A model generated the notes under the pieces. The model saw only the letters and a program-made list of their open reading frames with translations. It ran no database searches and was not told where the DNA came from. The position numbers were made by a program, and so were the translations under genes. This document shows positions 37,096-45,177 of a stretch of 64,000 nucleotides of DNA, one piece after another. Position 1 is the stretch's first letter. The number at the start of each line of letters is the position of its first letter. Source of the stretch: an uncultured Ruegeria sp. (GTDB taxonomy: Bacteria > Pseudomonadota > Alphaproteobacteria > Rhodobacterales > Rhodobacteraceae); assembly GCF_947504215.1 (NCBI RefSeq), contig NZ_CANNGO010000001.1:558001-622000 (forward strand), given 5' to 3'.

Positions 37096-38490
37096 TTACA
37101 CATCAGGCGCGCCCCCTTGCCCCATTTTCCGCAAACCGTCAACAATCCGTGCCAATGCCATGCTGAGAGACCCTTTGGCCAGAACCGCATCGCCGGGCCG
37201 GATCACGTCCGGCAGATGCGCCGCCATCTCATCGCTGGTTTCAAACCACAGCCCGCGCCGACCTTCCGGCAACGCCTGATACAGGGCCTGCATCAACGGG
37301 CCGATGCAATGTACCTGATCAATATGCGCCATGGCGCCCACGCCTGCCACGTCGGCATGCATCGCCTGTTCTTCTGGGCCCAACTCTTTCATATCGCCCA
37401 GAAAAGCGATCCGTCGTGTGCCTTGAACCGCGGCAAGAACATCAAGGGCCGCTACCAGCGATGTGGGGTTGGCGTTATAGCTATCATCCAGCACTTCGAT
37501 TTGCCCGCCTTTAGGCAGTGCGATGATCTCGCGCACCCCGCGCCCTTGCACCGGTGACCAGAGTTTCAGACCAGCGATGGCCCGATCAATACCGACACCC
37601 AATTCACGGCAAGCAGCCAAAGCGCCGAGGGCATTCATCGCAAAATGCGTGCCCGCCGACGCCACGTCATAGGCAAAAGTTTTTCCGCCTAGTGTCGCCA
37701 CAGCGTGAATCGAGTCTGATAATTGCTCGACATCCGTCAAAACAAAATCTCGGGCTGCACGGCCGAAATCGACTGTTTTCGCACCCAGCGCCTGCGCGTG
37801 TTGGCGCAGAATATCAGCATGTTCGATATCTGCATTGACGACAGCGGTGCCGCCTGCGGTCAATCCGTCGAAGATCGCTGCTTTTTCATGAGCAATACCA
37901 GCAACCGAGTCAAACGCCTCCAGATGCACGGCGGCAACCGTTGTGACCAGCGCGACATGAGGGCGGGCTTGTCGCGCCAGAGGCGAGATTTCACCCGGAT
38001 GGTTCATGCCGATTTCGATCACGGCATACTCGGTCTGCCGGGGCATCCGGGCCAGTGTCAGAGGAACACCCCAGTGGTTGTTGTAGCTGGCAACGCTGGC
38101 ATGCGTGCGGCCTTGTGTCGATAGAATCGCAGCCAACATTTCCTTGGTCGAGGTTTTGCCGACACTGCCGGTTACCCCGATAACTTTTGCCGCTGTTCTG
38201 GCCCGGGCAGCCTGTCCCAATGCCTCTAGCCCGGCCTGCACGTCTTTCACGATCAACAAGGACGCATCTTCAGAGACACCTTCTGGAATACGCGAGACCA
38301 GCGCAGCGCCTGCGCCTTTTTCAAGCGCCTGTGCAACAAAATCATGCCCGTCACGTGCCGCCTTGAGGGCCACGAAAAGATCACCAGGCCGCAGCGTGCG
38401 CGTATCGATGGACACACCGTTTGCCACCCAATCGGTGGTGGCGCGCCCTGCGGTTGCGCCGGCGGCCTCGCCTGCAGTCCAAAGGGTCAT
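37096..38490 (-). CDS. murF: UDP-MurNAc-tripeptide--D-Ala-D-Ala ligase MurF
   Basis: Adds D-Ala-D-Ala made by Ddl. 464 residues with P-loop VTGSVGKTSTKEML, IEIGMNHPGEI, and DDSYNANPTSL for the C-terminal domain. The ATG overlaps the murE stop by four bases. Confidence 0.95.
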   Translation of the reverse strand: MTLWTAGEAAGATAGRATTDWVANGVSIDTRTLRPGDLFVALKAARDGHDFVAQALEKGAGAALVSRIPEGVSEDASLLIVKDVQAGLEALGQAARARTAAKVIGVTGSVGKTSTKEMLAAILSTQGRTHASVASYNNHWGVPLTLARMPRQTEYAVIEIGMNHPGEISPLARQARPHVALVTTVAAVHLEAFDSVAGIAHEKAAIFDGLTAGGTAVVNADIEHADILRQHAQALGAKTVDFGRAARDFVLTDVEQLSDSIHAVATLGGKTFAYDVASAGTHFAMNALGALAACRELGVGIDRAIAGLKLWSPVQGRGVREIIALPKGGQIEVLDDSYNANPTSLVAALDVLAAVQGTRRIAFLGDMKELGPEEQAMHADVAGVGAMAHIDQVHCIGPLMQALYQALPEGRRGLWFETSDEMAAHLPDVIRPGDAVLAKGSLSMALARIVDGLRKMGQGGAPDV

Positions 38491-39968
38491 GCGACCCTCC
38501 CATCCAATGCTGCGACCGAGATACTGGCCTGTTCGACATCATCGAACGGCAGAACCTGATCGCCGACAATCTGGCCCGTTTCATGCCCTTTACCCGCAAT
38601 CAACAACGCGTCGCCCGGTTGCAGGGCGTCAATGCCACGCAGGATGGCTTCGGCCCGATCAGCCACTTCAGTGGCTCCTGGGGCTCCGTCCATCACCGCA
38701 GCGCGAATTGTGGCCGGATCTTCGCTGCGCGGGTTGTCATCGGTGACAAAGACGATGTCGGCGTGATTTGTCGCAGCACTGCCCATCAAGGGGCGTTTGG
38801 TTGCATCACGGTCCCCCCCCGCGCCAACAATGGCGATCAGACGCCCTATCACATGCGGACGCAAGGCTTTCAGTGCCGTCGCAACCGCGTCCGGTGTGTG
38901 GGCATAGTCAACAAAGATGGCCGCGCCATTTTCGCGGGTTGCGGCCAGTTGCATGCGGCCTCGCACAGTTGTCAGATGCGGTAACGTTTCGAACACGCGC
39001 TCCGGGTCATCCCCGGCTGCAATCACCAACCCGCAAGCGAGCAGTATGTTTTCAGCCTGAAACCCACCGATCAGGTTCAGACGAGTCAGGAAGGTTTTGC
39101 CTTGCCAGGAAAACCGCAGATCTTGTCCTGTCGCGTCAAAACGCTGGTTCATCAGACACAGGTCTGCCTGTCCAAGCCCAACCGACAGCACCGATTGGCC
39201 GCGCGCTTCGGCGATCCGCCGCACCTGCCCGCCTTTCGGGTCACTCAGATTGATAACTGCGACACCGTCCTGTGGCAGAACCCGATCAAACAAACCCGCC
39301 TTGGCGTCGAAATACGCCTCGAACGTTTCGTGATAGTCCAGATGGTCCTGCGTGAAATTCGAAAACCCGGCTGCGGCCAACTGCACGCCGTCAAGGCGGC
39401 GTTGTTCAAGACCGTGGGAAGACGCTTCCATCGCGGCGTGGGTTACACCATTATGGGTCGCTTCAGCCAAACATCGATGCAGAGTGATCGGCTCGGGCGT
39501 TGTGTGGGCCAGCGGTGCGGTCCAAGCTCCTTCCACCCCGGTTGTGCCAAGATTGACGGCAGCATGGCCCAGCTCGGTCCAAATTTGACGCACGAATGTT
39601 GCGACGGATGTCTTACCGTTGGTGCCGGTGACGGCCACAATGGTCTGCGGTTGCGCCCCGTACCACAGCGCGGCACATCCGGCCAAGGCCTGCCGGGGGT
39701 CTTCGGTCACGATCAGGGCCACATCCGAGGCCGACAGATCAGTCGCGGCGATTTCGGCGCCCTCGGCATCGGTCAAGATCGCAGCTGCGCCCATACGCAA
39801 CGCATATTGAATGAACTCTCCGCCATGAACCCGTGTGCCCGGAAGGGCCGCGAACAGGTAACCATCCTTGACCTCGCGGCTATCGACGGCCAGCCCGGTG
39901 ATCGACGGGTTCGCACCCCCCCGCGCAGTCAGGGCCAGCTGGCTAAGTTTCTTTGACTGATCGCCCAT
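38487..39968 (-). CDS. murE: UDP-MurNAc-L-Ala-D-Glu--2,6-diaminopimelate ligase MurE
   Basis: Adds meso-diaminopimelate in Gram-negative bacteria. 493 residues: P-loop VTGTNGKTSVATFVRQIW, MEASSHGLEQ, FTQDHLDYHETFE, FVDYAHTPDA, and FVTDDNPRSEDP, the DNPR motif that selects diaminopimelate over lysine. I use ATG 39968 (MGDQSKKLSQLAL), preceded by AAGG. It is 22 bases after ftsI and overlaps murF. Confidence 0.95.
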   Translation of the reverse strand: MGDQSKKLSQLALTARGGANPSITGLAVDSREVKDGYLFAALPGTRVHGGEFIQYALRMGAAAILTDAEGAEIAATDLSASDVALIVTEDPRQALAGCAALWYGAQPQTIVAVTGTNGKTSVATFVRQIWTELGHAAVNLGTTGVEGAWTAPLAHTTPEPITLHRCLAEATHNGVTHAAMEASSHGLEQRRLDGVQLAAAGFSNFTQDHLDYHETFEAYFDAKAGLFDRVLPQDGVAVINLSDPKGGQVRRIAEARGQSVLSVGLGQADLCLMNQRFDATGQDLRFSWQGKTFLTRLNLIGGFQAENILLACGLVIAAGDDPERVFETLPHLTTVRGRMQLAATRENGAAIFVDYAHTPDAVATALKALRPHVIGRLIAIVGAGGDRDATKRPLMGSAATNHADIVFVTDDNPRSEDPATIRAAVMDGAPGATEVADRAEAILRGIDALQPGDALLIAGKGHETGQIVGDQVLPFDDVEQASISVAALDGRVA

Positions 39969-39990
39969 AACCCACCTTCTGTCCAACAAC

Positions 39991-41778
39991 CTAGTTCGAG
40001 GTCAGGGTTATAGCAGCGCCGGCTTCAGGCTCAAGCCGGGGACGCAAGCCCAAAAGCGGTGCGATCCGACCGATCAATTCGGCGGCGACAGGAACTGCAG
40101 TCCAGCCTGCCGTTCGGCGCTTTTCGCCGTAGGCCACGATGGACGGTTCGTCCAGTGTGACGATCAGAACGTATTTCGGATCGTAAGACGGGAACATCGT
40201 GGCAAAGGTGGCAATGACCTTATCGTCATAATACCCACCGCGGGGTTTCGGTTTGTCGGCAGTGCCGGTTTTGCCTGCAACGTAATACCCCGACACATCG
40301 CCAAAACTTGCTGTCCCTTCCGTGACGACCTTGCGAAGCATCTTCTGCGCCTGACGGGCCGTGTCCTGCGACATCACTCGCGGCCCATATTGCGGGCCAT
40401 TTTTGCGCAAAATTGTCGGGCTTACATAGTGGCCGCCATTGGCGATGGCCGCATATCCTGCTGCCAAATGCATTGGGCTGGTCGACAACCCATGGCCGTA
40501 GGAGATGGTCACGGTGCTCAGTTCGCCCCATTTCTTGGGCTTAAGGGGTTCGCCACCTGCGGCTTCGACAATTTCGAACGGCGTAGGTTCGAACATACCA
40601 AGCGTTTCCAGGAAGGCCTGCTGCCGCTGCGCGCCGATCTGCAAGGCTAGGCGACCAGTGCCCCGGTTAGAGCTGTGCACGATCACATCAGCCACGCTGA
40701 TTTTGCCGTAGTTCTTGCCGTTAAACTCACCAATCGGAAACCGGCCAATTTTCATCGGGCCCGAAGTGTCGATGATCGTGTTCGAATTCACCAGGCCCAG
40801 TTGCACCGCCTGCGCTGCTGTGAAGATTTTGAAGACTGACCCAAGCTCGTAAACACCCTGCACATAGCGGTTGAACAAGGGGCTGTCCGACGGATCAAAG
40901 CCCGAGGTTGGCGGGCGCGGACGGTCGTTGGGATCAAAGGAGGGCAACGACGCAGCCGAAACGACCTCGCCCGTATGCGCATTCATCAAAACAGCCGAGG
41001 CCCCTTTGGCGTTCATGATCTTCATGCCACCATACAGCACTTGTTCGACCGCGGCCTGAATGGTCAGGTCCAGCGACAGTTGCAGGGGTTTGTTGCCGTT
41101 GGCCGGGTCACGCAAATAGTCGTCGAACTTTTTCTCGACCCCGGCCACGCCGATGACTTCGGCCGCGCTGACGCCTTCGCGCCCAAACCCGGAACCACCT
41201 AGTATATGTGCCGCAAGACGGCCATTGGGATACAGGCGCATCTCGCGCGGGCCGAACAAGATGCCCGGATCGCCGATGTCATGTACCGCCTGCTTCTGTT
41301 CGGGCGAGATCCGCTTTTTGATCCAGATGAACTTGCGGTTGCCAGTGAAGTCCTTGATCAGGCGCTCTTTCTCCAGATCTGGGAAGATCGCGACAAGCTG
41401 GTCGGCTGCCGCGTTCGGATCGATCATCAAAGGCGGTTGAGCATAAACCGAGTAGGTGTCGAGATTGGTCGCCAGGATGCGCCCTTCACGGTCGACAATA
41501 TTGGCCCGCTGCATGGCAATTGCGGCACCGGGCGCACTGGCCAGCGGTTCCTGGGCCTCGGATGTGGCAAGCATGCCCATGCGCACGCCCACAACGGAAA
41601 AGGCGCAGAAAAAGAACAGCCCAAGTACAAGCAGGCGCCCTTCGGCCCGGGCGCGTGCCCGGTCCTTCATATCTTCGTGGCGCTGGCGGATGTTTTCCCG
41701 TTCAATCGCCTTGGGGTTTTCGCCACGGGCGCGGGCATCCAGAACGCGGGCCAACGGGCGGAGTGGCGTGCGGGTCAT
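39991..41778 (-). CDS. ftsI: Septal transpeptidase FtsI (PBP3)
   Basis: A class B penicillin-binding protein that crosslinks septal peptidoglycan with FtsW. 595 residues: a basic cytoplasmic tail, one transmembrane helix (LLVLGLFFFCAFSVVGVRMGML), the pedestal domain with NIVDREGRILATN, then the transpeptidase motifs SVFK (catalytic Ser, in YELGSVFKIF), SSNRG (SxN) and KTGTAD (KTG). It overlaps ftsL by four bases. Confidence 0.95.
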   Translation of the reverse strand: MTRTPLRPLARVLDARARGENPKAIERENIRQRHEDMKDRARARAEGRLLVLGLFFFCAFSVVGVRMGMLATSEAQEPLASAPGAAIAMQRANIVDREGRILATNLDTYSVYAQPPLMIDPNAAADQLVAIFPDLEKERLIKDFTGNRKFIWIKKRISPEQKQAVHDIGDPGILFGPREMRLYPNGRLAAHILGGSGFGREGVSAAEVIGVAGVEKKFDDYLRDPANGNKPLQLSLDLTIQAAVEQVLYGGMKIMNAKGASAVLMNAHTGEVVSAASLPSFDPNDRPRPPTSGFDPSDSPLFNRYVQGVYELGSVFKIFTAAQAVQLGLVNSNTIIDTSGPMKIGRFPIGEFNGKNYGKISVADVIVHSSNRGTGRLALQIGAQRQQAFLETLGMFEPTPFEIVEAAGGEPLKPKKWGELSTVTISYGHGLSTSPMHLAAGYAAIANGGHYVSPTILRKNGPQYGPRVMSQDTARQAQKMLRKVVTEGTASFGDVSGYYVAGKTGTADKPKPRGGYYDDKVIATFATMFPSYDPKYVLIVTLDEPSIVAYGEKRRTAGWTAVPVAAELIGRIAPLLGLRPRLEPEAGAAITLTSN

Positions 41779-42143
41779 GGGAACTGCACCTCGCCAAGGG
41801 CCTGAATGTCGGTGATTGCCTGCAGCTCGATCGGATCAACAATCGGCAGATCCGGGTCTTCGGCATAGGTGATCTGATCGGCCCGCCCGAACTGTTCAGA
41901 ACGCAGCGGCAGCAGACCAAGGCGTTCGAAATTCAGATCCGCCAGTTCTCGCAGCCGATCAGGGCGGTTCAGGTAGGCCCATTCTGCGTTCAGCACGGCT
42001 AGCCGCACCTGTGCGGTGCCGATTTGTCGCTGCAACCCTTGGGTTTCTTTCAACACCTGCTGGGTACGGTAGTTTTCCTGATAGGCCCATAATGCCAATC
42101 CGAACACCGCCAGAGCAGTCAACACATACAAAAAACCCTTCAT
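41775..42143 (-). CDS. ftsL: Cell division protein FtsL
   Basis: A small bitopic divisome protein that activates FtsWI together with FtsQB. 122 residues: one transmembrane helix at residues ~5-22 ([18 protein letters not shown]), then a leucine-heptad coiled coil ([35 protein letters not shown]). The identity rests on size, topology and its place between rsmH and ftsI, since the sequence is poorly conserved in this family. Confidence 0.88.
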   Translation of the reverse strand: MKGFLYVLTALAVFGLALWAYQENYRTQQVLKETQGLQRQIGTAQVRLAVLNAEWAYLNRPDRLRELADLNFERLGLLPLRSEQFGRADQITYAEDPDLPIVDPIELQAITDIQALGEVQFP

Positions 42144-43132
42144 CTTGCCCTTCCCCCAAGTTGCGGCATGCCGATAGCGCGGGCATCGATTTCCCCCGCA
42201 GGGGCATCCGTGCGCACTGCAACGCGCAGCTTGGCCGAACGCGCGCGTGGATTGTCCTGCAATTCCTGATCATCCGGACCAACGGCCTTACGGGTTTTCA
42301 GGTGAAACTGCGGCTGTTCTTCTTTCATTTCAGGCGCATAACGATTGGCCCGGCCTGTTTTGCCCGCGCGCGACTGAAAGAACCGTTTCACCATCCGATC
42401 CTCGATGGAATGGAAGGTGACAACGGCCAGTTGCCCGCCGAGTTTCAACGCCCGTTCAGCCGCCATTAGGCCTTGAAACAGCTCTTCATATTCTGCGTTT
42501 ACTGCGATGCGCAGGCCTTGGAAGCTGCGTGTTGCTGGGTGTGATTGCCCGGGTTTTGGGCGCGGCAGGCAGGACTCGATGATCCCGACCAATCGCAAGG
42601 TTGTTGTGATCGGCTCCTCAGCACGCGCTTTTACGATGGCTCTGGCGATGCGACGGCTGGCGCGTTCTTCGCCATAGTGAAACAGAATGTCGGCCAGCTG
42701 CGCCTCGGTCGCAGTATTGACCAGATCGGTAGCGCTGTCTCCATCCTGGCTCATGCGCATATCCAGCGGACCGTCTTTCATGAAGGAGAACCCGCGCTCG
42801 GCCTGATCCAGCTGCATGGAAGAGACCCCAAGATCCAGAACGATGCCGTCCAGATCATGGGCATATTCATCCATGCGCGAAAACACACCTTGCTGCATCA
42901 CCAGACGGTCGCCATAGTCCCCGGCCCAATCGGCAACCATTTCAAAAGCCAGCGGATCGCGATCCACACCAATGACCTTATCCGCGCCAGCTTCAAGCAA
43001 TCCGCGGGTGTAGCCCCCAGCACCAAAAGTACCATCCAACCAGATGCCTGAAACAGGGGCCACCGCAGCCAGCAAGGGGCGCAGCAAAACTGGGATATGT
43101 GGTTTATCCGAGGAGGGGGTCGCGCCGGCCAT
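42140..43132 (-). CDS. rsmH: 16S rRNA (cytosine(1402)-N4)-methyltransferase RsmH
   Basis: Methylates C1402 in the 16S P-site. 330 residues starting [20 protein letters not shown] motif [42 protein letters not shown], and the C-terminal [15 protein letters not shown] are typical. I use ATG 43132; an ATG at 43144, inside the end of mraZ, is an alternative. It follows mraZ closely and overlaps ftsL by four bases. Confidence 0.94.
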   Translation of the reverse strand: MAGATPSSDKPHIPVLLRPLLAAVAPVSGIWLDGTFGAGGYTRGLLEAGADKVIGVDRDPLAFEMVADWAGDYGDRLVMQQGVFSRMDEYAHDLDGIVLDLGVSSMQLDQAERGFSFMKDGPLDMRMSQDGDSATDLVNTATEAQLADILFHYGEERASRRIARAIVKARAEEPITTTLRLVGIIESCLPRPKPGQSHPATRSFQGLRIAVNAEYEELFQGLMAAERALKLGGQLAVVTFHSIEDRMVKRFFQSRAGKTGRANRYAPEMKEEQPQFHLKTRKAVGPDDQELQDNPRARSAKLRVAVRTDAPAGEIDARAIGMPQLGGRAR

Positions 43133-43136
43133 GCCG

Positions 43137-43640
43137 CTACGCATCCCCGGTGCCATCAAGGAACTGCAGCGGATCGAAATCTTCGGGCAGATCGTCCAGC
43201 CAATCTTCGGCTGCGGCCAGTTCCTCGGCCTCGTAGGTTTCAGGCTTCCAGATCTGGAATGTATCACCGGCAGCTATGAAGAACGCCTCATTCTCAAGAT
43301 CGATCTTGCTGCGCAACTTGGCGGGCAGCACCAAGCGCCCGGTCTCATCCACATTGGTCGGGAACGACTGACCGTGGAACATGCGTTGCAACATCCGGCG
43401 CTGCATCGAGCCGCGCGGCAAGGCATCGATCTTGGCGTCAACCTCATCGATGGCCTGCATCGTATAACACTCAAGATATTTGCGGCGGTGGTCACCGTAG
43501 ACAATCACCAGTTCAGGACTGTCTCCGGGCTGCCAATTGGGATCGGACGCTTCAAGCACACGGCGAAACGAGGCAGGGATCGAGACCCTGCCTTTTGTGT
43601 CCACCTTATGGTGGCTTTCACCTCTAAACCTGCGCGCCAA
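43137..43640 (-). CDS. mraZ: Transcriptional regulator MraZ
   Basis: An AbrB-like DNA-binding protein at the head of the dcw cluster, known in E. coli to repress its own operon. 167 residues with two SpoVT/AbrB halves: [22 protein letters not shown] and [19 protein letters not shown]. The start is a TTG at 43640 (reading MARRFRGE); AGGGA lies about nine bases upstream, and no ATG fits the family's N-terminus. The gene follows a long leader with an intrinsic terminator and MraZ-like repeats. Confidence 0.92.
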   Translation of the reverse strand: MARRFRGESHHKVDTKGRVSIPASFRRVLEASDPNWQPGDSPELVIVYGDHRRKYLECYTMQAIDEVDAKIDALPRGSMQRRMLQRMFHGQSFPTNVDETGRLVLPAKLRSKIDLENEAFFIAAGDTFQIWKPETYEAEELAAAEDWLDDLPEDFDPLQFLDGTGDA

Positions 43641-43694
43641 GACGACTGTCCCTTTCGCTTGCGCCCCACCAGAAAACTACGTTCCCCCGGAAGT

Positions 43695-43735
43695 AAAAAC
43701 GGCGGGTTGATCTGCTGCCACTGATCAACCCGCCG
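43695..43735 (-). terminator. Intrinsic terminator in the mraZ leader
   Basis: On the minus strand a perfect 13-bp stem, CGGCGGGTTGATC paired with GATCAACCCGCCG around a 10-base loop, is followed by TTTTT. It ends about 55 bases before the mraZ start, and there is no minus-strand gene upstream within the ~1.4 kb back to uvrD (which has its own terminator). It therefore sits in the dcw leader and would make most transcripts stop early. Confidence 0.9.
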
Positions 43736-44037
43736 CATTGACCCGCTGTGCGGGATGTCCAGCTGCACGCGCCACCTGGGGGGATGTCTGCTCGCCCGCG
43801 CGCCGGATCTCTTGATTGATGAAAGCGAGATGCCTGTATGAAACCTGATTATTTTTGGTTCGGGGTCGTTTGGCGCCCCTGCTGCCTCGTCCTCATCGGA
43901 TGAATAAGGGATGCCATGGGAATTCATGGAAATCAACTAGTATTTTTAAACTAGGAACGACTCAAGCAGCGTAATACTGACATTCTTATCGTGAAAAACG
44001 CACCATGTACACACTATGTCGACATATCGATCTAGAT
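43695..44037 (-). ncRNA. upsM: UpsM-like leader RNA of the dcw operon
   Basis: Inferred transcript from the promoter at 44044-44071 to the terminator at 43695-43735, about 340 nt. In R. sphaeroides the dcw cluster has a long 5' leader in which partial termination upstream of mraZ yields the sRNA UpsM, further processed by RNase E. The same arrangement of extended leader and strong terminator just before mraZ is seen here. A small stem with a TTTAAAAAT loop (43937-43954) is a possible RNase E site. The 5' end is estimated. Confidence 0.65.
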
Positions 44038-44043
44038 AGACAC

Positions 44044-44071
44044 AACATATGCGCAGATAGGTGGCTATCAA
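44044..44071 (-). promoter_or_regulatory. Probable dcw/mraZ promoter
   Basis: Minus strand TTGATA (44071-44066), 16-base spacer, TATGTT (44049-44044). It resembles a housekeeping sigma promoter and is the best match in the leader region. MraZ-type repeats lie directly upstream of the -35 box. Transcription would start near 44037. Confidence 0.5.
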
Positions 44072-44075
44072 AATT

Positions 44076-44278
44076 TCCCATGATTTCCCGCAGAGATCAG
44101 ACTTTAGTGCAAATACCTTTCAAACCTGCGGTGAGTTTCAGTATTTCGCTACGAATCACGCACACCCTGTAAGACAGGTCACATGCCTTTCACAAAGCTC
44201 AACCGACCCTCCCATGGTTTCCCATGTCATCGCCGCACGCGCACCAAACTCACACAGCAGGCAAACGATGGTTTCCCA
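44076..44278 (-). promoter_or_regulatory. MraZ-box-like TGGGA direct repeats
   Basis: On the minus strand a pair TGGGA-AACCA-TGGGA lies at 44224-44210, CGGGA-AATCA-TGGGA at 44090-44076, and a single TGGGA-AACCA at 44278-44269. The 10-base period with conserved spacer AA(C/T)CA fits the E. coli MraZ operator (TGGGN repeats separated by 5 bases). The proximal pair abuts the -35 box of the predicted dcw promoter. Binding by this MraZ is inferred. Confidence 0.6.
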
Positions 44279-44463
44279 CCGCACAAATTTTAGAGTTGGG
44301 CGCACAAACATGAAGCATCCACTTGCGCTAACATTTTTTTGCAAATTCCTGACGCAAACCAGACGCGCGCCAAACCCATATTTTTAGGGCGAATTTCCAA
44401 ATCAACACCCAACGAATTGATATCTATGCGTTTGCTGCATAGCAGCATTGACGACGCCAGCTA

Positions 44464-44490
44464 TTGTGCAATTGCAGCATTCACCTATTT
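44464..44490 (+). promoter_or_regulatory. RpoH-like promoter before the DUF1127 gene
   Basis: TTG (44464-44466), 18-base spacer, CTATTT (44485-44490). This resembles the TTG-N17/18-CTATNT pattern of RpoHI/RpoHII promoters in R. sphaeroides, where the homologous DUF1127-CcsR operon is stress-induced. A start near 44497 would leave a ~50-base leader. It is a motif match only. Confidence 0.45.
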
Positions 44491-44549
44491 TCAGTCTCAA
44501 GCAAACGCCGGAACACACCGGCAACAACATGAGACATCGGGTTACGCAC

Positions 44550-44774
44550 ATGACAGTGGCAACCAATACTTCCGCGCTGAAAGGCGCATCCACAGGTGGG
44601 CTGAGCGCTCTGATCGAAGCAGCAAAAACGCGTTTTGATCGCTATCGCATGTACCGCCAAACGGTCAGCGAACTGGCATCTTTGTCGGATCGCGAACTGG
44701 CCGATCTGGGCCTGCACCGTTCGATGATCCGCCGCATTGCAATGCAAGCGGCCGAAGAAAACGCGGCGCGTTAA
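44550..44774 (+). CDS. DUF1127 protein, CcaF1-like
   Basis: A 74-residue basic protein. The C-terminal ~45 residues (RYRMYRQTVSELASLSDRELADLGLHRSMIRRIA) are the DUF1127 helix pair. In R. sphaeroides the DUF1127 protein CcaF1 is encoded directly upstream of the CcsR sRNAs, binds RNA and affects their maturation. Here the gene is likewise followed within ~25 bases by CcsR-type hairpins. I use ATG 44550 (MTVATNTSALKG); ATG 44529 is possible. Neither has a strong ribosome site. Confidence 0.85.
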   Translation: MTVATNTSALKGASTGGLSALIEAAKTRFDRYRMYRQTVSELASLSDRELADLGLHRSMIRRIAMQAAEENAAR

Positions 44775-44796
44775 GCACCTGAAGAACAACCGAGAT

Positions 44797-44864
44797 CAGG
44801 CCCTCCTCCTCCCTTTGGGTCTGTAATCAGCGGCGGCATCTCTCCTCCTCCCTGATGCTGCCGC
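44797..44864 (+). ncRNA. CcsR/cuckoo-type sRNA, unit 1
   Basis: Two hairpins, each presenting CTCCTCCTCCCT in the loop. Stem 1: CAGGCCC (44797-44803) with GGGTCTG (44817-44823), one G-U pair. Stem 2: GCGGCGGCATC (44830-44840) with GATGCTGCCGC (44854-44864). The two-hairpin form with CCUCCUCCC loops is that of CcsR1-4 of R. sphaeroides, also called cuckoo RNAs. It starts 22 bases after the DUF1127 stop and is expected to be cut from the common transcript. Confidence 0.85.
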
Positions 44865-45073
44865 ATCTAATACCGGCCCTGATTGCCGGAACTTGATACA
44901 TCGGGGCTCTCCTCCTCCCTGCCCTGATGTTGAAAGCGCGCGGCGACGTCTCCTCCTCCCTGATGTCGCCGCGTCTTCCCATACCGGGATCAAACCCGGG
45001 TTCGTATACATCGGGGCTCTCCTCCTCCCTGCTTCGATGTTAATAAGAACGGCGGTTTCCTCTCCTCCTCCCT
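44803..45073 (+). repeat. Six copies of CTCCTCCTCCCT at alternating spacing
   Basis: Exact copies begin at 44803, 44842, 44909, 44950, 45019 and 45062. Intervals are 39, 67, 41, 69 and 43 bases, so the array is three ~108-base units of two hairpins each. The motif is complementary to Shine-Dalgarno GGAGG and resembles the anti-SD end of 16S rRNA. Confidence 0.95.
44898..44973 (+). ncRNA. CcsR/cuckoo-type sRNA, unit 2
   Basis: Stem 1: ACATCGGGGC (44898-44907) with GCCCTGATGT (44921-44930). Stem 2: CGCGGCGACGTC (44939-44950) with GATGTCGCCGCG (44962-44973). Both loops contain CTCCTCCTCCCT. Between units 1 and 2 a minor stem CCGGC/GCCGG (44873-44889) occurs. Stem sequences differ from units 1 and 3 but stay paired, so structure rather than stem sequence is kept. 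Confidence 0.87.
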
Positions 45074-45089
45074 GGAAACCGCCGTTTTT
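45008..45089 (+). ncRNA. CcsR/cuckoo-type sRNA, unit 3
   Basis: Stem 1: ACATCGGGGC (45008-45017) with GCTTCGATGT (45031-45040), two G-U pairs. Stem 2: AACGGCGGTTTCC (45048-45060) with GGAAACCGCCGTT (45074-45086), 13 perfect pairs, running into TTTTT. Both loops contain CTCCTCCTCCCT. A linker stem CCGGG/CCCGG (44984-44999) separates it from unit 2, matching the linker stem before unit 2. The last hairpin also terminates the whole transcript. Confidence 0.87.
45048..45089 (+). terminator. Terminator of the DUF1127-sRNA transcript
   Basis: 13-bp perfect stem ending in TTTTT (45085-45089). It is also the second hairpin of sRNA unit 3. Confidence 0.9.
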
Positions 45090-45103
45090 GATTTCCCCAA
45101 CAC

Positions 45104-45168
45104 GAAAAAAGCGCCACAGCCAGAGCTGGGCGCCTTTTGTAAAAAAGAGCATGTGCCGTCAGGCACAT
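45104..45168 (-). terminator. Two terminator hairpins after uvrD, the second probably bidirectional
   Basis: On the minus strand ATGTGCC-TGAC-GGCACAT (45168-45151) is followed by GCTCTTTTTT. Next, AAAAGGCGCC-CAGC-TCTG-GCTG-TGGCGC (about 45139-45110) is followed by TTTTTT. The latter reads as a hairpin with a T-run on both strands, so it separates the convergent sRNA operon and uvrD. Confidence 0.8.
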
Positions 45169-45177
45169 TCCATATGA

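Larger units (their letters stand above)
43641..44549. other. Long divergent regulatory region between mraZ and the DUF1127 gene
   Basis: About 900 bases without a protein gene I can support; short frames here lack family motifs and ribosome sites. It contains, from left to right: an intrinsic terminator before mraZ, an AT-rich small hairpin (43937-43954), the palindrome TATGTCGACATA (44015-44026), a minus-strand promoter (44044-44071), several TGGGA-type repeats (44076-44278, minus strand) and a plus-strand RpoH-like promoter (44464-44490). Confidence 0.6.

Noticed and set aside
43505-43936. 143-codon minus-strand frame overlapping the start of mraZ
   Set aside because: Overlaps mraZ in another frame and spans the leader terminator; composition is not protein-like.
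44061-44387. 108-codon plus-strand frame in the mraZ/DUF1127 intergenic region
   Set aside because: No ribosome site, no domain, and it runs through promoter elements and MraZ-like repeats.
44797-45089. CRISPR array
   Set aside because: The repeated element is only 12 bases, always the loop of a hairpin, with paired flanks instead of unique spacers, and no cas genes are nearby.
44796-45152. 118-codon minus-strand frame rich in Gly and Arg (GGGEE, GRRRR repeats)
   Set aside because: It is the complement of the CTCCTCC hairpin array; the repeats come from the RNA motif.
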